Positions 15,001 through 20,779 of a stretch of DNA of 64,000 bases are shown here, piece after piece; the first letter of the stretch is position 1; each line of letters opens with the position of its first letter. The notes beneath the pieces were generated by a model. That model was not told the origin of the DNA, searched no databases, and saw nothing but the letters and a program-made list of their open reading frames with translations. Origin of the DNA: Neocallimastix lanati (nom. inval.) (lineage: Eukaryota > Neocallimastigomycota > Neocallimastigomycetes > Neocallimastigales > Neocallimastigaceae). The position numbers and the translations under genes were made by a program. The DNA lies in contig JACVTC010000092.1 of assembly GCA_016946835.1 (NCBI GenBank), positions 338,501 to 402,500 on the forward strand, read 5' to 3'.

Positions 15001-18000
15001 TAATTGATATGCATCATATCATATCTGATGGTACTACAATGTCTATTATCAGAAATGAATTGAATGAATTCTACAATGGAAATGGCATTCAAGAATTAGA
15101 AATTCAATTCAGTGACTATGCTATTTTCATGAATGAAAAGAAGAAGAATGGAGAATATGAAAAGCAAATTGAGTTCTATCGTGAAATGTTTGATGAAGAA
15201 TATGAAGAATTAGGACTTCCAGAAATCAAAGATAAATCCTTTGAATATGAAAATGAAGTTAAGAATGATAATAATGGAAATATTAATATGAATGAAGAAA
15301 ATGAAATTGGAATGTGTTCATGTCGTATTGAAGAAGAATATTCTAAATTGATTGAAGAATTTACTAGAAGAAATGGTATTAGTAAAACGGCATTTTTCCT
15401 TTCAATTTATGGATATGTTCTTTCAAAATATAGTGGACAAGATGTTATCTACAGTTCAATAATGAGTGCCAATAGAAATAACCATTATATTGAAAACATG
15501 ATTGGTATGTTTGTTTCAACCCAACCAATTCTTTTGAAATATAAAGAATATGAAAAAAATGATGATAATAAAATTGGTAAAAGTTTATTAGATGTCATGA
15601 AAGAAAACATGAATATGTTAATGGAAATATATGATAAACAGGATATTTCATATTCAGAATTGATTAAAAAATTAAAATTGAAAAAAATTAATAATTCTTT
15701 CACTTATCATTCTAAAGAAATATTACAGAATAATTCAAAAACATCAATATTTTGTCAATATGGAAATAATGAAAACAATAATAATGAATATAAAATAATT
15801 AAAAATAAATATGTTAAAGAAAATAATTTAAAATTTGAAATAGAATTTGATATATATGAGTTAAATGAATATTATATGATTTCTTTGAATTATAATAAAT
15901 TTAAGTATAAAGAAATATTAATATCTAGAATTGTTAATAGTTTTAAAGAAATTTTAAATAATATAAAATATTTCAGTAATATTAATATTAATAATCTAGA
16001 ATATATTCCTACTCTTGAAAAGAAAAAGATTATAAAAGATTTTAATATTAGTAAAAATATAATTGTAAATATAAAATATTATTATGAAAAAATAACGGAA
16101 TTTGCATGTGCTAATTCTAGAAAGTGTGCCTTAATTTTTAATGAAAAACAAATAAGTTACAATGAATTAAATAAAATGACAAATTCATTAGCACATTTAT
16201 TAAGAGAAAATGGTATTGAAAGAAATGATATTATTCCAATTATTTACGAACGTTCATATTTCTATATTATTGGAACTATATCGATATCAAAAGCAGGAGG
16301 TACATTCTTACCAATTAATATAAATATGCCAGAAGATCGTATTAGAATTATTTTAAAGGAAGTCAATCCAAAAATTTTATTATTATGTGATCCTTTAAAT
16401 ATTATTTCCGATAAATTAAATTCGGAATATAATATTTATAATATAATGAAACATAATTACAGCTCTAACACTCAAAATATTTCAATTATTAATGAACCAG
16501 ATGATACATGTTATATTTTATATACATCCGGTACTACTGGAAAGCCTAAGGGTACATTAATTAGTCATTTCAACGTATATAATTATATAAAATCCTATTC
16601 TTCAGATGAGAATAATTTGTCAATTTATAATATATTCATAAAAGAAAATAATATTCAAAGTATGTTATCTGTGACAAACTTTTCATTTGATGCCTCTCAC
16701 ACTGAATTTATATTTGGTTTATTCCATGGTTTAAAAATAGTTATTACTGATGATAATATGAGTAGTAACATATCATTATTATCAAAATATATATCAAAAT
16801 TTAACGTTGACTTTATAAATACAACACCAACTAGATTCAAACTTTTTATGGATAATGATGATTTTAAGAAGTATATGTGTAACCTTAAGGTGGTATACTT
16901 GGGTGGCGAAGTATTATCGATGGATCAATGCAAGTATATTCGTAAATATTCATCTTGTAAAATATATAATAGTTATGGACCAACAGAATGCACGGTTGAT
17001 GCCACGTTCAAAGAAATAGACGATTTCAATGAATCTTTAATTACTATTGGTAGACCAATTTGTAATTGCGATATTTATATTCTTGATAAACATCTTAAGC
17101 CTGTTCCTATTGGTATTGAAGGAGAAATTGTTATTGGAGGATATGGTGTAGGTCAAGGATATCTCAATAGAAAAGAACTAACAGATAGCAAATTTATAAA
17201 ATGTCCATTTAACGAGAACAATGATATTCACCGAAAAATGATGTATAGAACTGGAGATCTTGGAAGATGGAATGAAAGTGGTGAAATTGAATACATCGGA
17301 AGAATGGATAATCAAGTTAAGATTCATGGTCAAAGAATTGAATTAGAAGAAATTAATAATATTGTGAATGAAATTAAGGATATAGAATACGCTGTAATAT
17401 TGGATAGAAAAATGAAAAAAACTAATAATAAATACTTAATTTGTTACTATATTCCTAAAAACAATATCAGTGGTAGACAAATTCGAAACTATTTAAAAAC
17501 AAAGCTTCCACTTTACATGATTCCAAATTATTTCAAAAAGATTAAAACTATTCCTTTAACACCCAACGGTAAAATGGATAAAAAGGCTTTCCCAGATCCA
17601 AATACTGATGATTTACTTAAAGAACAATATATTGCTCCAAAAACAGAAATTGAAAAAATAATTTGTAAGATTTATAGTGACATTTTCAAAATGGATGAAG
17701 AAAATATTGGTATTTTGAATGACTTTTATGAACTTGGAGGTGATAGTTTCAATGCAATTCAAGTTATTTCTAAAATCAAAAATAAATTTAGTATCCAACT
17801 TAATATTAAAGATATTATTGGCCATTCTAGAATTGATTCAATGGCCAGTTTTATTGAAGATATAATGCAAAACAATAAAAAGGATTACCAAATTGAAGTG
17901 ATTAAAAATTATCATTCATTGGAATATCCAATTACTTCTATTCTTTCTAGTGTTGCATATAATACTAAAAATATTAACCTTGAAATTCTCAATAAGAAAA

Positions 18001-19424
18001 ATAATAATATGATTCAATTCTACCAAATTATGGATGATAATATTGATATTGATAAATTAAATTATGCATTTAATATCATTCTTCATAGACATAAAGTCTT
18101 GACATCATCATTCTTTGAAAAACAAATAAATGGTAAAAAAATGATATATGGAAGAATTAGAGATGATATTAATTTAGAGATTGAAAGATACACCCCACAA
18201 AATTTTAACAATTTCATAAGACCTTTCGATATAACTAAAGATTTATTAATTAGAGTTGGTATTATTGAACAATCAGTATTAATGATTGATATTGATCACA
18301 AAATTTCTGATGGTTTTTCCTGTAGTATATTGATAGAGGAACTCTTTAAAATATACAATGGAGAAAATTTGGATGAATTATGCATTCAATATAGCGACTA
18401 TGCTATTCATTATCATGATAAAATGAATTCAAAAGACTATTCAAAGCAAATTGAATACTATCGAAACATTTTCAATTACCCATGTACGAATATAATTGAA
18501 AAGACCAACTGTGATAATAAAAACAATGATAAAAACAAATATATGAAGCATTTCAAAACTATTACTATCAATACTGATAAAGAAACTTATTATATGGTGG
18601 ACGAAATAACTAAAAATTATAATTTAACCAAAACATCTCTATTTTTAACTATTTACAGTTTGGTACTATCAATTTATTCTGGCCAAAAAGATGTTTTCAT
18701 TGCAGTAATGAATTCTAACAGAATAAATATTCATACTGAAAACTTAATAGGTTTATTTGTTAAGTTTATTCCTGTTTTAGTTCATCTTGAAAACAATAAT
18801 TTAATTGACTCCATTAAGAAATGTAAGAGCATGTTGCTTACCTTATTTAGTTATGATATCTCATTCTCTAAAGTCTCTGAAGAATTAAATCTTCCACCAT
18901 GTAATACTTGGTTCAGATTCCATCCTTATGCTATTATTGAAAATGATGAAATAGACCTTCTCAAAACTATTACCTACAATGATATCTATACTATTTTCAA
19001 TGAAGAAAATAAATTAAAAACTGATACATTAATTGATAATAAACCAGCTGATTTTCAATTAGTTGTTACTGAATTGAAAGATTACTATGAAATTCTCTTT
19101 CAGTACAATGAAGATATTTATAACATTAACGATGTCCAAAATATTCTCAATAATTTCGTTTCCATTCTCAAAAATGAAAATTATTTGAATTTTAAACTTA
19201 ATGAAATTATTGAAAATCTCAGTTCTTTTAATGACAAAGAAGTTTCAATTGATAATCAAAAACAATCCAATGAAAACCAAAATTCTCAACAAAGTATTAT
19301 TAGAAATAATGAAAATAATCATAATGATGAGGAAAATACTAGATTATTGGAACATAATAATAAAAATAATCAATTCTTAAAATATTTGATAAAATTAAAA
19401 AAATTTATCTTCAATATAAAATGA
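3..19424 (+). CDS. Nonribosomal peptide synthetase, 3' part (six A domains, terminal C domain), 5' end outside window
   Basis: The frame is open from the left window edge to TGA at 19,422-19,424 with no intron; the true start lies upstream. Domain order by motif: partial A1 (enters just after the FDMS core), PCP1 (LGGDS serine 1,149), C1 (HHIISDG at 1,695), A2 (TSGTTGKPKG near 3,204), PCP2 (4,509), C2 (5,055), A3 (6,573), PCP3 (7,827), C3 (8,373), A4 (9,882), PCP4 (11,193), C4 (11,739), A5 (13,248), PCP5 (14,466), C5 (15,012), A6 (16,524), PCP6 (17,745), terminal C (18,294). Every A domain has the YGP(T/S)E core, TGDLG or a close form, and the C-terminal NGK lysine, so all look active. Each A-PCP-C module should load and condense one amino acid. 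There is no thioesterase or reductase. The last C domain reads DHKISDG, keeping the second His, and may release or cyclise the product as fungal terminal C domains do. A Q/N-rich tail of about 60 residues ends in a basic hydrophobic stretch. No epimerase or methyltransferase is seen. The lack of introns and the bacterial layout suggest horizontal acquisition (inference). The product is unknown. Confidence 0.95.
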   Translation, partial: SVSEILYPLIKSKTIILCNEIEYNNPEKLSDIIINYKVDLIISTPTRINNYIKSDSFRNSLKIVKIMIFGGESVKSIFLRNLIEITSASIYIGYGPTETTAMCTITEINYKDVINEKLLSIGKPTCNYNIYILDKYKKPVPIGIEGEIYVGGYGVGKGYLNRPELTNKSFIECPFIKDKQSKMMYKTGDLGKWTEDGKINCLGRIDFQVKIRGQRIELSEIENTIKEMEGIENTVVIDKEKTLGNKYLICYYISSFNRNNNNNDNKNSINNLHNIDNDGIVNTENRKIDINGHDIRDYLKKKLPMYMIPSYFKRISELPTTANGKLDRRALPEPSKEDMINEVYVAPETEIEKILCEIYSEVFEMDYSEIGRMNDFIELGGDSFNAIRVSSMIEKRMNLKLNIKDIMYYSVVSDLGKRIENILQEEKDNGNSSHKIEKIEKLESKEFPVTSQQLGVYIDSIKNMDSIIYNVPSSFKLNKNVSIDKIKEGFIKLFEKQDILRSQYIEKEIDGKTEIYGVINDEISLTFEEYTYDNVNEFVRPFDLSKGPLIRVGFIGNEVLLIDMHHIISDGTTMSIIRNELNEFYNGNDIQELEVQFSDYAIFMNEKKKNGEYEKQIEFYREMFDEEYEELRLPEIKDKSFEYENEVKNDNNGNINMNEENEIGICSCRIEEEYSKWIEKFTRSNGISKTAFFLSIYGYVLSKYSGQDVIYSSIMSANRNNHYIENVIGMFVSTQPILLKYKEDEENGYDKIGKSLLDVMKEIMNILMEMYNKQDISFSEISNSLKLKKMNNAFIYQPKAITQNSYSNTIFSKLDNNKIYSIYENHDELNNQNYNTKFDVTFGVIELEEEYLITIEYNSNIYENSIIRSIINSIFEMIKYIDEYDGPIYEIEYITKEEKEKVIYGFNNNKYEYEFNKLYHVEFSRIAKENGDKIAIVFENEEISYKELDDMSNSLACYLRKQGIGRGDIIPILSERSYYYVIGILGIMKSGAAYLPIDPEFPKDRIEYMINEVDSKFILKYISEKENNKSIDINGLVEYNLENHDYKENTKGVENINISSDLAYVLFTSGTTGKPKGTLITHNNLINYSLFSQTLNGVEIFTNKINNCLAAAKFTFDMSICEILYPLIKNKSVILCNNNEYNDPNKIGYLIENYKIDYIFSTPSRIENYSKFSIYNKSLKNIKCILIGGEQLKINTLNIINKYSNAELYNLYGPTETSVMCTGIKLNYNNENNYNNIVKYIGKPLCNCKIYILDKYKKPVPIGVEGEIYVGGYGVGKGYLNRPELTNKSFIECPFSKDKQSKMMYKTGDLGKWTEDGNIICLGRIDFQVKIRGQRIELSEIENTIKEMEGIENTVVIDKEKTLGNKYLICYYISSFNINNDNNDNKFNINNLYNIDNDGIVNTENRKIDINGHDIREYLKKKLPLYMIPSYFKRISELPTTSNGKLDRRALPEPSKEDMINEVYVAPETEIEKILCEIYSEVFEMDYSEIGRMNDFIELGGDSFNAIRVSSMIEKRMNLKLNIKDIMYYSVVSDLGKRIENILQEEKDNGNSSHKIEKIEKLESKEFPVTSQQLGVYIDSIKNMDSIIYNVPSSFKLNKNVSIDTIKEGFIKLFEKQDILRSQYIEKEIDGKTEIYGVINDEISLTFEEYTYDNVNEFVRPFDLSKGPLIRVGFIGNEVLLIDMHHIISDGTTMSIIRNELNEFYNGNDIQELEVQFSDYAIFMNEKKKNGEYEKQIEFYREMFDEEYEELRLPEIKDKSFEYENEVKNDNNGNINMNEENEIGICSCRIEEEYSKLIEEFTRRNGISKTAFFLSIYGYVLSKYSGQDVIYSSIMSANRNNHYIENVIGMFVSTQPILLKYKEDEENGYDKSGKSLLDVMKENMNILMEMYNKQDISFSELMKHLNLNTMNNSFIYQPRSMFKNNSKNEIFTENYNKYDELLFKNDNGNSESIEKNNVINKFDITMNVHEGEHEYLLYLDYNSKKYNNNIMKGILNSLVEIIINIKECNKSISEIEYIPIKEKTRIMKEFNSNIYKQKSNEIYYKQFKEYAKKNPTKTAIIFNEKSICYQELDEMTNSLAHLLRERGISRNDIVPMICERSYYYIVGTLAVSKSGGAFLPIDRKFPIERIQFMLEDIKPKIILHNGSEKIVKEIKDLGYEMYDLSEHDYQREREEIESINEVDDTCYVLFTSGTTGKPKGTLISHFGIYNFIRKFESENKDEESEGQFSLSHIILRKHGIQKMLSIANFPFDLSHIEITFSLVHGLTIIMVDEELSEDISLLAKYIIENQAEFITTTPTRFKLFMESHEFLQALSTIKMVIFIGEMLPIDLCREIRKYSSCEIYNSYGPTECSVTCTLKQVSKNENEKVTIGKPLCNCKLFILDRHMKPVPVGVEGEIVIGGYGVGKGYLHRDELTQEKFIECPFILNEEEYDEHDRVMYRTGDLGKWTEEGEIEYFGRMDYQVKINGQRVELGEIESTVNEIENIDNCVVIDREKANGEKYLICYYIKKEEAKDIERKDIREYLKNKLPRYMIPNYFKEIFEIPVTRNGKLDRNALPKPESDDLIRDNYEAPESEIEQLVCQIYGQILNIENGKIGKNSDFIDLGGDSLNAIRVSSLIEKQLNIKLYIKDILSHSVVRELSEYIEFVINENDDNKDGEHKVNIINNHNSKVFPITSQQLGVYIDCIKNPESIMYNIPRTFSLNKEIDIEKIKEGLKRLFEKQDILRSQYIEKEIDGKTEIYGVINDEISLTFEEYTYDNVNEFVRPFDLSKGPLIRVGFIGNEVLLIDIHHIISDGTSMSIISKELNEFYNGNEIQELEVQFSDYAIFMNDKKKNGEYEKQIEFYREMFDEEYEELRLPEIKDKSFEYENEVKINNNVDINMNEENEIGMCSCRIEEKYSKLIEEFTRSNGISKTAFFLSIYGYVLSKYSGQDVIYSSMMSANRNNHYIENMIGMFVSTQPILLKYKEDEENGNDKSGKSLLDVMKENMNMLMEIYNKQDISFSEISNLLKLKKMNNAFIYQPKAITQNSYGNTIFSKLENNEIYSIYENHDELINQNNNIKFDVIFSVIELKGEFLLSIEYNSNNYSDKIIKSIINSIFEMIKNINEFYGPIYEIEYISEEEKEKVIYGFNNNKYEYEFNKLYHVEFSRIAKENGDKIAIVFENEEISYKELDDMSNSLAHYLRKQGIGRGDIIPILSERSYYYIVGILGIMKSGAAYLPIDPEFPKDRIEYMINEVDSKFILKYISEKENNKSIDIDGLVEYNLASHNYKENNEGVENINISSDLAYVLFTSGTTGKPKGTLITHNNLINYSMFSHISNGKDGIYKEDFKCGLAFSKFTFDMSVGEIHFPLLRATKVILCNEEEFNDPEKIGLLNDKYKIEYIFSVPSRFENYIENEYFLKSIKNVKYILFGGEKLSKKTLNTIKDNSRAKIINGYGPTETTVICTLNEITNKKEINNNKDLYITIGKPLCNCNIYILDKYKKPVPIGIEGEIYVGGYGVGKGYLNRPELTNKSFIECPFSKDIQSKMMYKTGDLGKWTEDGKIICLGRIDFQIKIRGQRIELSEIENTIKEMEGIENTVVIDKEKTLGNKYLICYYISSFNRNNNNNDNKFNINNLYNIDNDGIVNTENRKIDINGHDIREYLKKKLPLYMIPSYFKRISELPTTSNGKLDRRALPEPSKEDMINEVYVAPETEIEKILCEIYSEVFEMDYSEIGRMNDFIELGGDSFNAIRVSSMIEKRMNLKLNIKDIMYYSVVSDLGKRIENILQEEKDNGNSSHKIEKIEKLESKEFPVTSQQLGVYIDSIKNMDSIIYNVPSSFKLNKNVSIDTIKEGFIKLFEKQDILRSQYIEKEIDGKTEIYGVINDEISLTFEEYTFDNVNEFVRPFNLSKGPLIRVGFIGNEVLLIDMHHIISDGTTMSIIRNELNEFYNGNDIQELEVQFSDYAIFMNEKKKNGEYEKQIEFYREMFDEEYEELRLPEIKDKSFEYENEVKNDNNGNINMNEENEIGMCSCRIGEEYSKWIEEFTRRNGISKTAFFLSIYGYVLSKYSGQDVIYSSIMSANRNNHYIENMIGMFVSTQPILLKYKEYEKNDDNKIGKSLLDVMKENMKMLMEMYNKQDISFSEISNLLKLKKMNNAFIYQPKAISQNCYGNIIFSKLENNKIYSIYENHDELIKQNNNTKFDVTFSVIELEGEFLITIEYNSNNYSDKIIKSIINSIFEIIKHKNEFDGPIYEIEYIPEEEKKKLIYGFNNNKYEYEFNKLYHVEFSRVAKENGNKTAIIFEDKEISYKELDDMSNSLAHYLRKQGIGRGDIIPILSERSYYYIVGLLGVMKSGAAYLPIDPEFPKDRIKYMINEVESKFILKYISCKENNKSIDIDGLIEYNLASHNYKENTEGVENINISSDLAYVLFTSGTTGKPKGTLTTNNNLVNYCLYGHKGNGIDDIFNNEINIILAFSKFTFDMSIGEINYSLLRGIKIILTNEYEFNNPELLSKLIIKYNIKSLWSVPSRIENYVKNDAFINSLKYIKRILFGGESLNNNLINVIRKNSNAIIINGYGPSETTICSTIKIYNSNYQFSDSNNEVITIGKPLCNYFIYILDKNLKPVPIGVEGEIFISGYCVSKGYLNRVELTKEKFISCPYQSENNKQGIMYRTGDLGMWTRDGEIIYIGRKDFQVKIRGQRVELNEIENTIKEINGIDLAVVTDKINKENEKYLVAYFISNHEIERRNIRDYLKNKLPVYMIPNYYIRINELPISLNGKLNKKALPEPTNNDLIKEKYIAPETEIEEILCEIYSEVFEMDYSEIGRMNDFIELGGDSFNAIRVSSMIEKRMNLKLNIKDIMYYSIISDLGKRIENILQEEKENGSSSHKIEKIEKLESKEFPVTSQQLGVYIDSIKNMDSIIYNVPSSFKLNKNISIDTIKEGFIKLFEKQDILRSQYIEKEIDGKTEIYGVINDEISLTFEEYTYDNVNEFVRPFDLSKGPLIRVGFIGNEVLLIDMHHIISDGTTMSIIRNELNEFYNGNGIQELEIQFSDYAIFMNEKKKNGEYEKQIEFYREMFDEEYEELGLPEIKDKSFEYENEVKNDNNGNINMNEENEIGMCSCRIEEEYSKLIEEFTRRNGISKTAFFLSIYGYVLSKYSGQDVIYSSIMSANRNNHYIENMIGMFVSTQPILLKYKEYEKNDDNKIGKSLLDVMKENMNMLMEIYDKQDISYSELIKKLKLKKINNSFTYHSKEILQNNSKTSIFCQYGNNENNNNEYKIIKNKYVKENNLKFEIEFDIYELNEYYMISLNYNKFKYKEILISRIVNSFKEILNNIKYFSNININNLEYIPTLEKKKIIKDFNISKNIIVNIKYYYEKITEFACANSRKCALIFNEKQISYNELNKMTNSLAHLLRENGIERNDIIPIIYERSYFYIIGTISISKAGGTFLPININMPEDRIRIILKEVNPKILLLCDPLNIISDKLNSEYNIYNIMKHNYSSNTQNISIINEPDDTCYILYTSGTTGKPKGTLISHFNVYNYIKSYSSDENNLSIYNIFIKENNIQSMLSVTNFSFDASHTEFIFGLFHGLKIVITDDNMSSNISLLSKYISKFNVDFINTTPTRFKLFMDNDDFKKYMCNLKVVYLGGEVLSMDQCKYIRKYSSCKIYNSYGPTECTVDATFKEIDDFNESLITIGRPICNCDIYILDKHLKPVPIGIEGEIVIGGYGVGQGYLNRKELTDSKFIKCPFNENNDIHRKMMYRTGDLGRWNESGEIEYIGRMDNQVKIHGQRIELEEINNIVNEIKDIEYAVILDRKMKKTNNKYLICYYIPKNNISGRQIRNYLKTKLPLYMIPNYFKKIKTIPLTPNGKMDKKAFPDPNTDDLLKEQYIAPKTEIEKIICKIYSDIFKMDEENIGILNDFYELGGDSFNAIQVISKIKNKFSIQLNIKDIIGHSRIDSMASFIEDIMQNNKKDYQIEVIKNYHSLEYPITSILSSVAYNTKNINLEILNKKNNNMIQFYQIMDDNIDIDKLNYAFNIILHRHKVLTSSFFEKQINGKKMIYGRIRDDINLEIERYTPQNFNNFIRPFDITKDLLIRVGIIEQSVLMIDIDHKISDGFSCSILIEELFKIYNGENLDELCIQYSDYAIHYHDKMNSKDYSKQIEYYRNIFNYPCTNIIEKTNCDNKNNDKNKYMKHFKTITINTDKETYYMVDEITKNYNLTKTSLFLTIYSLVLSIYSGQKDVFIAVMNSNRINIHTENLIGLFVKFIPVLVHLENNNLIDSIKKCKSMLLTLFSYDISFSKVSEELNLPPCNTWFRFHPYAIIENDEIDLLKTITYNDIYTIFNEENKLKTDTLIDNKPADFQLVVTELKDYYEILFQYNEDIYNINDVQNILNNFVSILKNENYLNFKLNEIIENLSSFNDKEVSIDNQKQSNENQNSQQSIIRNNENNHNDEENTRLLEHNNKNNQFLKYLIKLKKFIFNIK
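1020..2340 (+). repeat. Homogenised PCP-C block, copy 1
   Basis: This stretch of about 1.3 kb covers PCP1 and most of C1. It is almost base-for-base identical to 4,380-5,700 (offset exactly 3,360), including synonymous positions. Line-by-line comparison shows only scattered single differences. It also closely matches blocks near 11,040-12,410 and 14,370-15,640. Confidence 0.9.
4380..5700 (+). repeat. Homogenised PCP-C block, copy 2
   Basis: Near-identical to 1,020-2,340. Identity stops abruptly near 5,700, where the end of C2 and the whole of A3 follow a different sequence. The upstream part of this repeat unit (A-domain 3' half, from about 3,770) also matches A1 and A4. Confidence 0.9.
8160..9090 (+). 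repeat. Homogenised C-domain block, copy 3 (shorter)
   Basis: In module 3 the carrier domain and the start of C3 (7,700-8,150) are diverged. From about 8,160 the sequence becomes nearly identical to the other C domains, so a conversion-tract edge lies inside the C domain. Confidence 0.8.
11040..12410 (+). repeat. Homogenised PCP-C block, copy 4
   Basis: Covers PCP4 and most of C4. It is near-identical to copies 1 and 2, with a handful of base differences. Confidence 0.9.
14370..15640 (+). repeat. Homogenised PCP-C block, copy 5
   Basis: Covers PCP5 and most of C5. Near-identity begins at the carrier domain, while the preceding A5 domain is diverged. It ends near 15,650, where the end of C5 is unrelated at base level to the other copies. 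Confidence 0.88.
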
Positions 19425-20394
19425 ATAAAGCATATAAATGATTAAATAACTAACATATCAACATTCAATTAAAAAAAAAACTATATTCAAATACAAATAA
19501 TTATTATTATAATAATAATAATAATAACAAAAATTACTAACAATATTTATATACAAATCATGATTATTAATAATATGATTTAACGTAATACTAGTAATCA
19601 AGTAATTTAATTAGATTTAATATATATATTATAATATAATTTTATTTTATTTCTTCTTTTTATTATAAATAAAATTTAAAAAAAAAAAAAAAAAAATTTA
19701 AAAAAAAAAAAAGTAAAATAAATAAATAAATTTAAAATAAAAAAAAAAAAATAAAAATAAAAATAAAAAAAAATAAAAAATAAAATAAAATAAAATAAAA
19801 AAAAAGTAAAATAAATAAAATTAAAATAAATAAATATAATAAATAAAATTAAAATAAAAAAAAAAGTAAAATAAATAAATATAATAAATAAAATTAAAAT
19901 AAAAAATAAAATAAAAAGATAAAAATAATAAATAATTATTTCAAATTTATTTATAATATTATTACTAATACAATTTTATTAAACAAATACCCTTTTGCTT
20001 GTTCAATTTTAAAAGATACACATTTAAAATATAGTGTATCAATTCTTAGATTTATTACAATAATATTTATTTAATAGTCAATAATATTCATTAATTATAA
20101 TTAAAGATATATTTTAATATTTTGTAATTAATTATAAAAATACATTTAATTATAATAATATATTATAATATTTTATAAAATAGTAATAAAATAATTATTT
20201 ATATTATTTAATTATAACAATATGTTTAATTATAAAAATATTTTTTAATATTTGTAAAAAAAAAAAAATTAAAATAATTTTTAATTATAACAGATAACAG
20301 TATATTTTTATATTTTTATATTTTATAAATAAATATAAAAGTATAAAAAAAAATATAAATTCATAATAATATTTAATCTTATTTATTTATTCAT
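19425..20394. other. Gene-free AT-rich spacer 3' of the NRPS
   Basis: I see no coding signal. The stretch from about 19,670 to 19,920 is almost pure A/T built from poly(A) and AAAAT/AAATA units. The rest is mixed AT-rich sequence. The NRPS transcript presumably ends in the first part, but no signal can be singled out in such a composition. Confidence 0.6.
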
Positions 20395-20493
20395 TTAATA
20401 ATTTTCAATTTGGAGAAATGCAACATTTCTTTAACATACCACATGCTATAAAAAAAAATGACGAAATGCAACCTGGTGAAATGCCCCACTCCC
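20395..20493. mobile_element. MITE right-end fragment (GGCGAAATGCAA-type terminal repeat)
   Basis: The sequence contains GAAATGCAAC units and ends in GAAATGCCCCACTCCC. It aligns unit for unit with the right end of the complete MITE at 38,957-39,354, including the inner CCACATGCT stretch. No matching left end was found upstream, so it looks like a truncated copy. Confidence 0.65.
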
Positions 20494-20741
20494 TCTTTTA
20501 ATGGCCAGAATATTTTGATTATTTTTTTAAAGTATTAATCATTATTATTAATATTAATAGCCATTTTTAAATAAAATTATTATATAATGAAATAAAAAAA
20601 GGATTTATATATTTGTATTACTAAATGAATAAAAAAATTGAGATAAACAAATAAATAATTATTAAAATGTATAAAAGATATATAAATAAAATATTAAAGA
20701 AAAATTAAAAAAAAAAAAAAAAAAAAAATATGGATTAAAAG

Positions 20742-20779
<38 letters not shown>

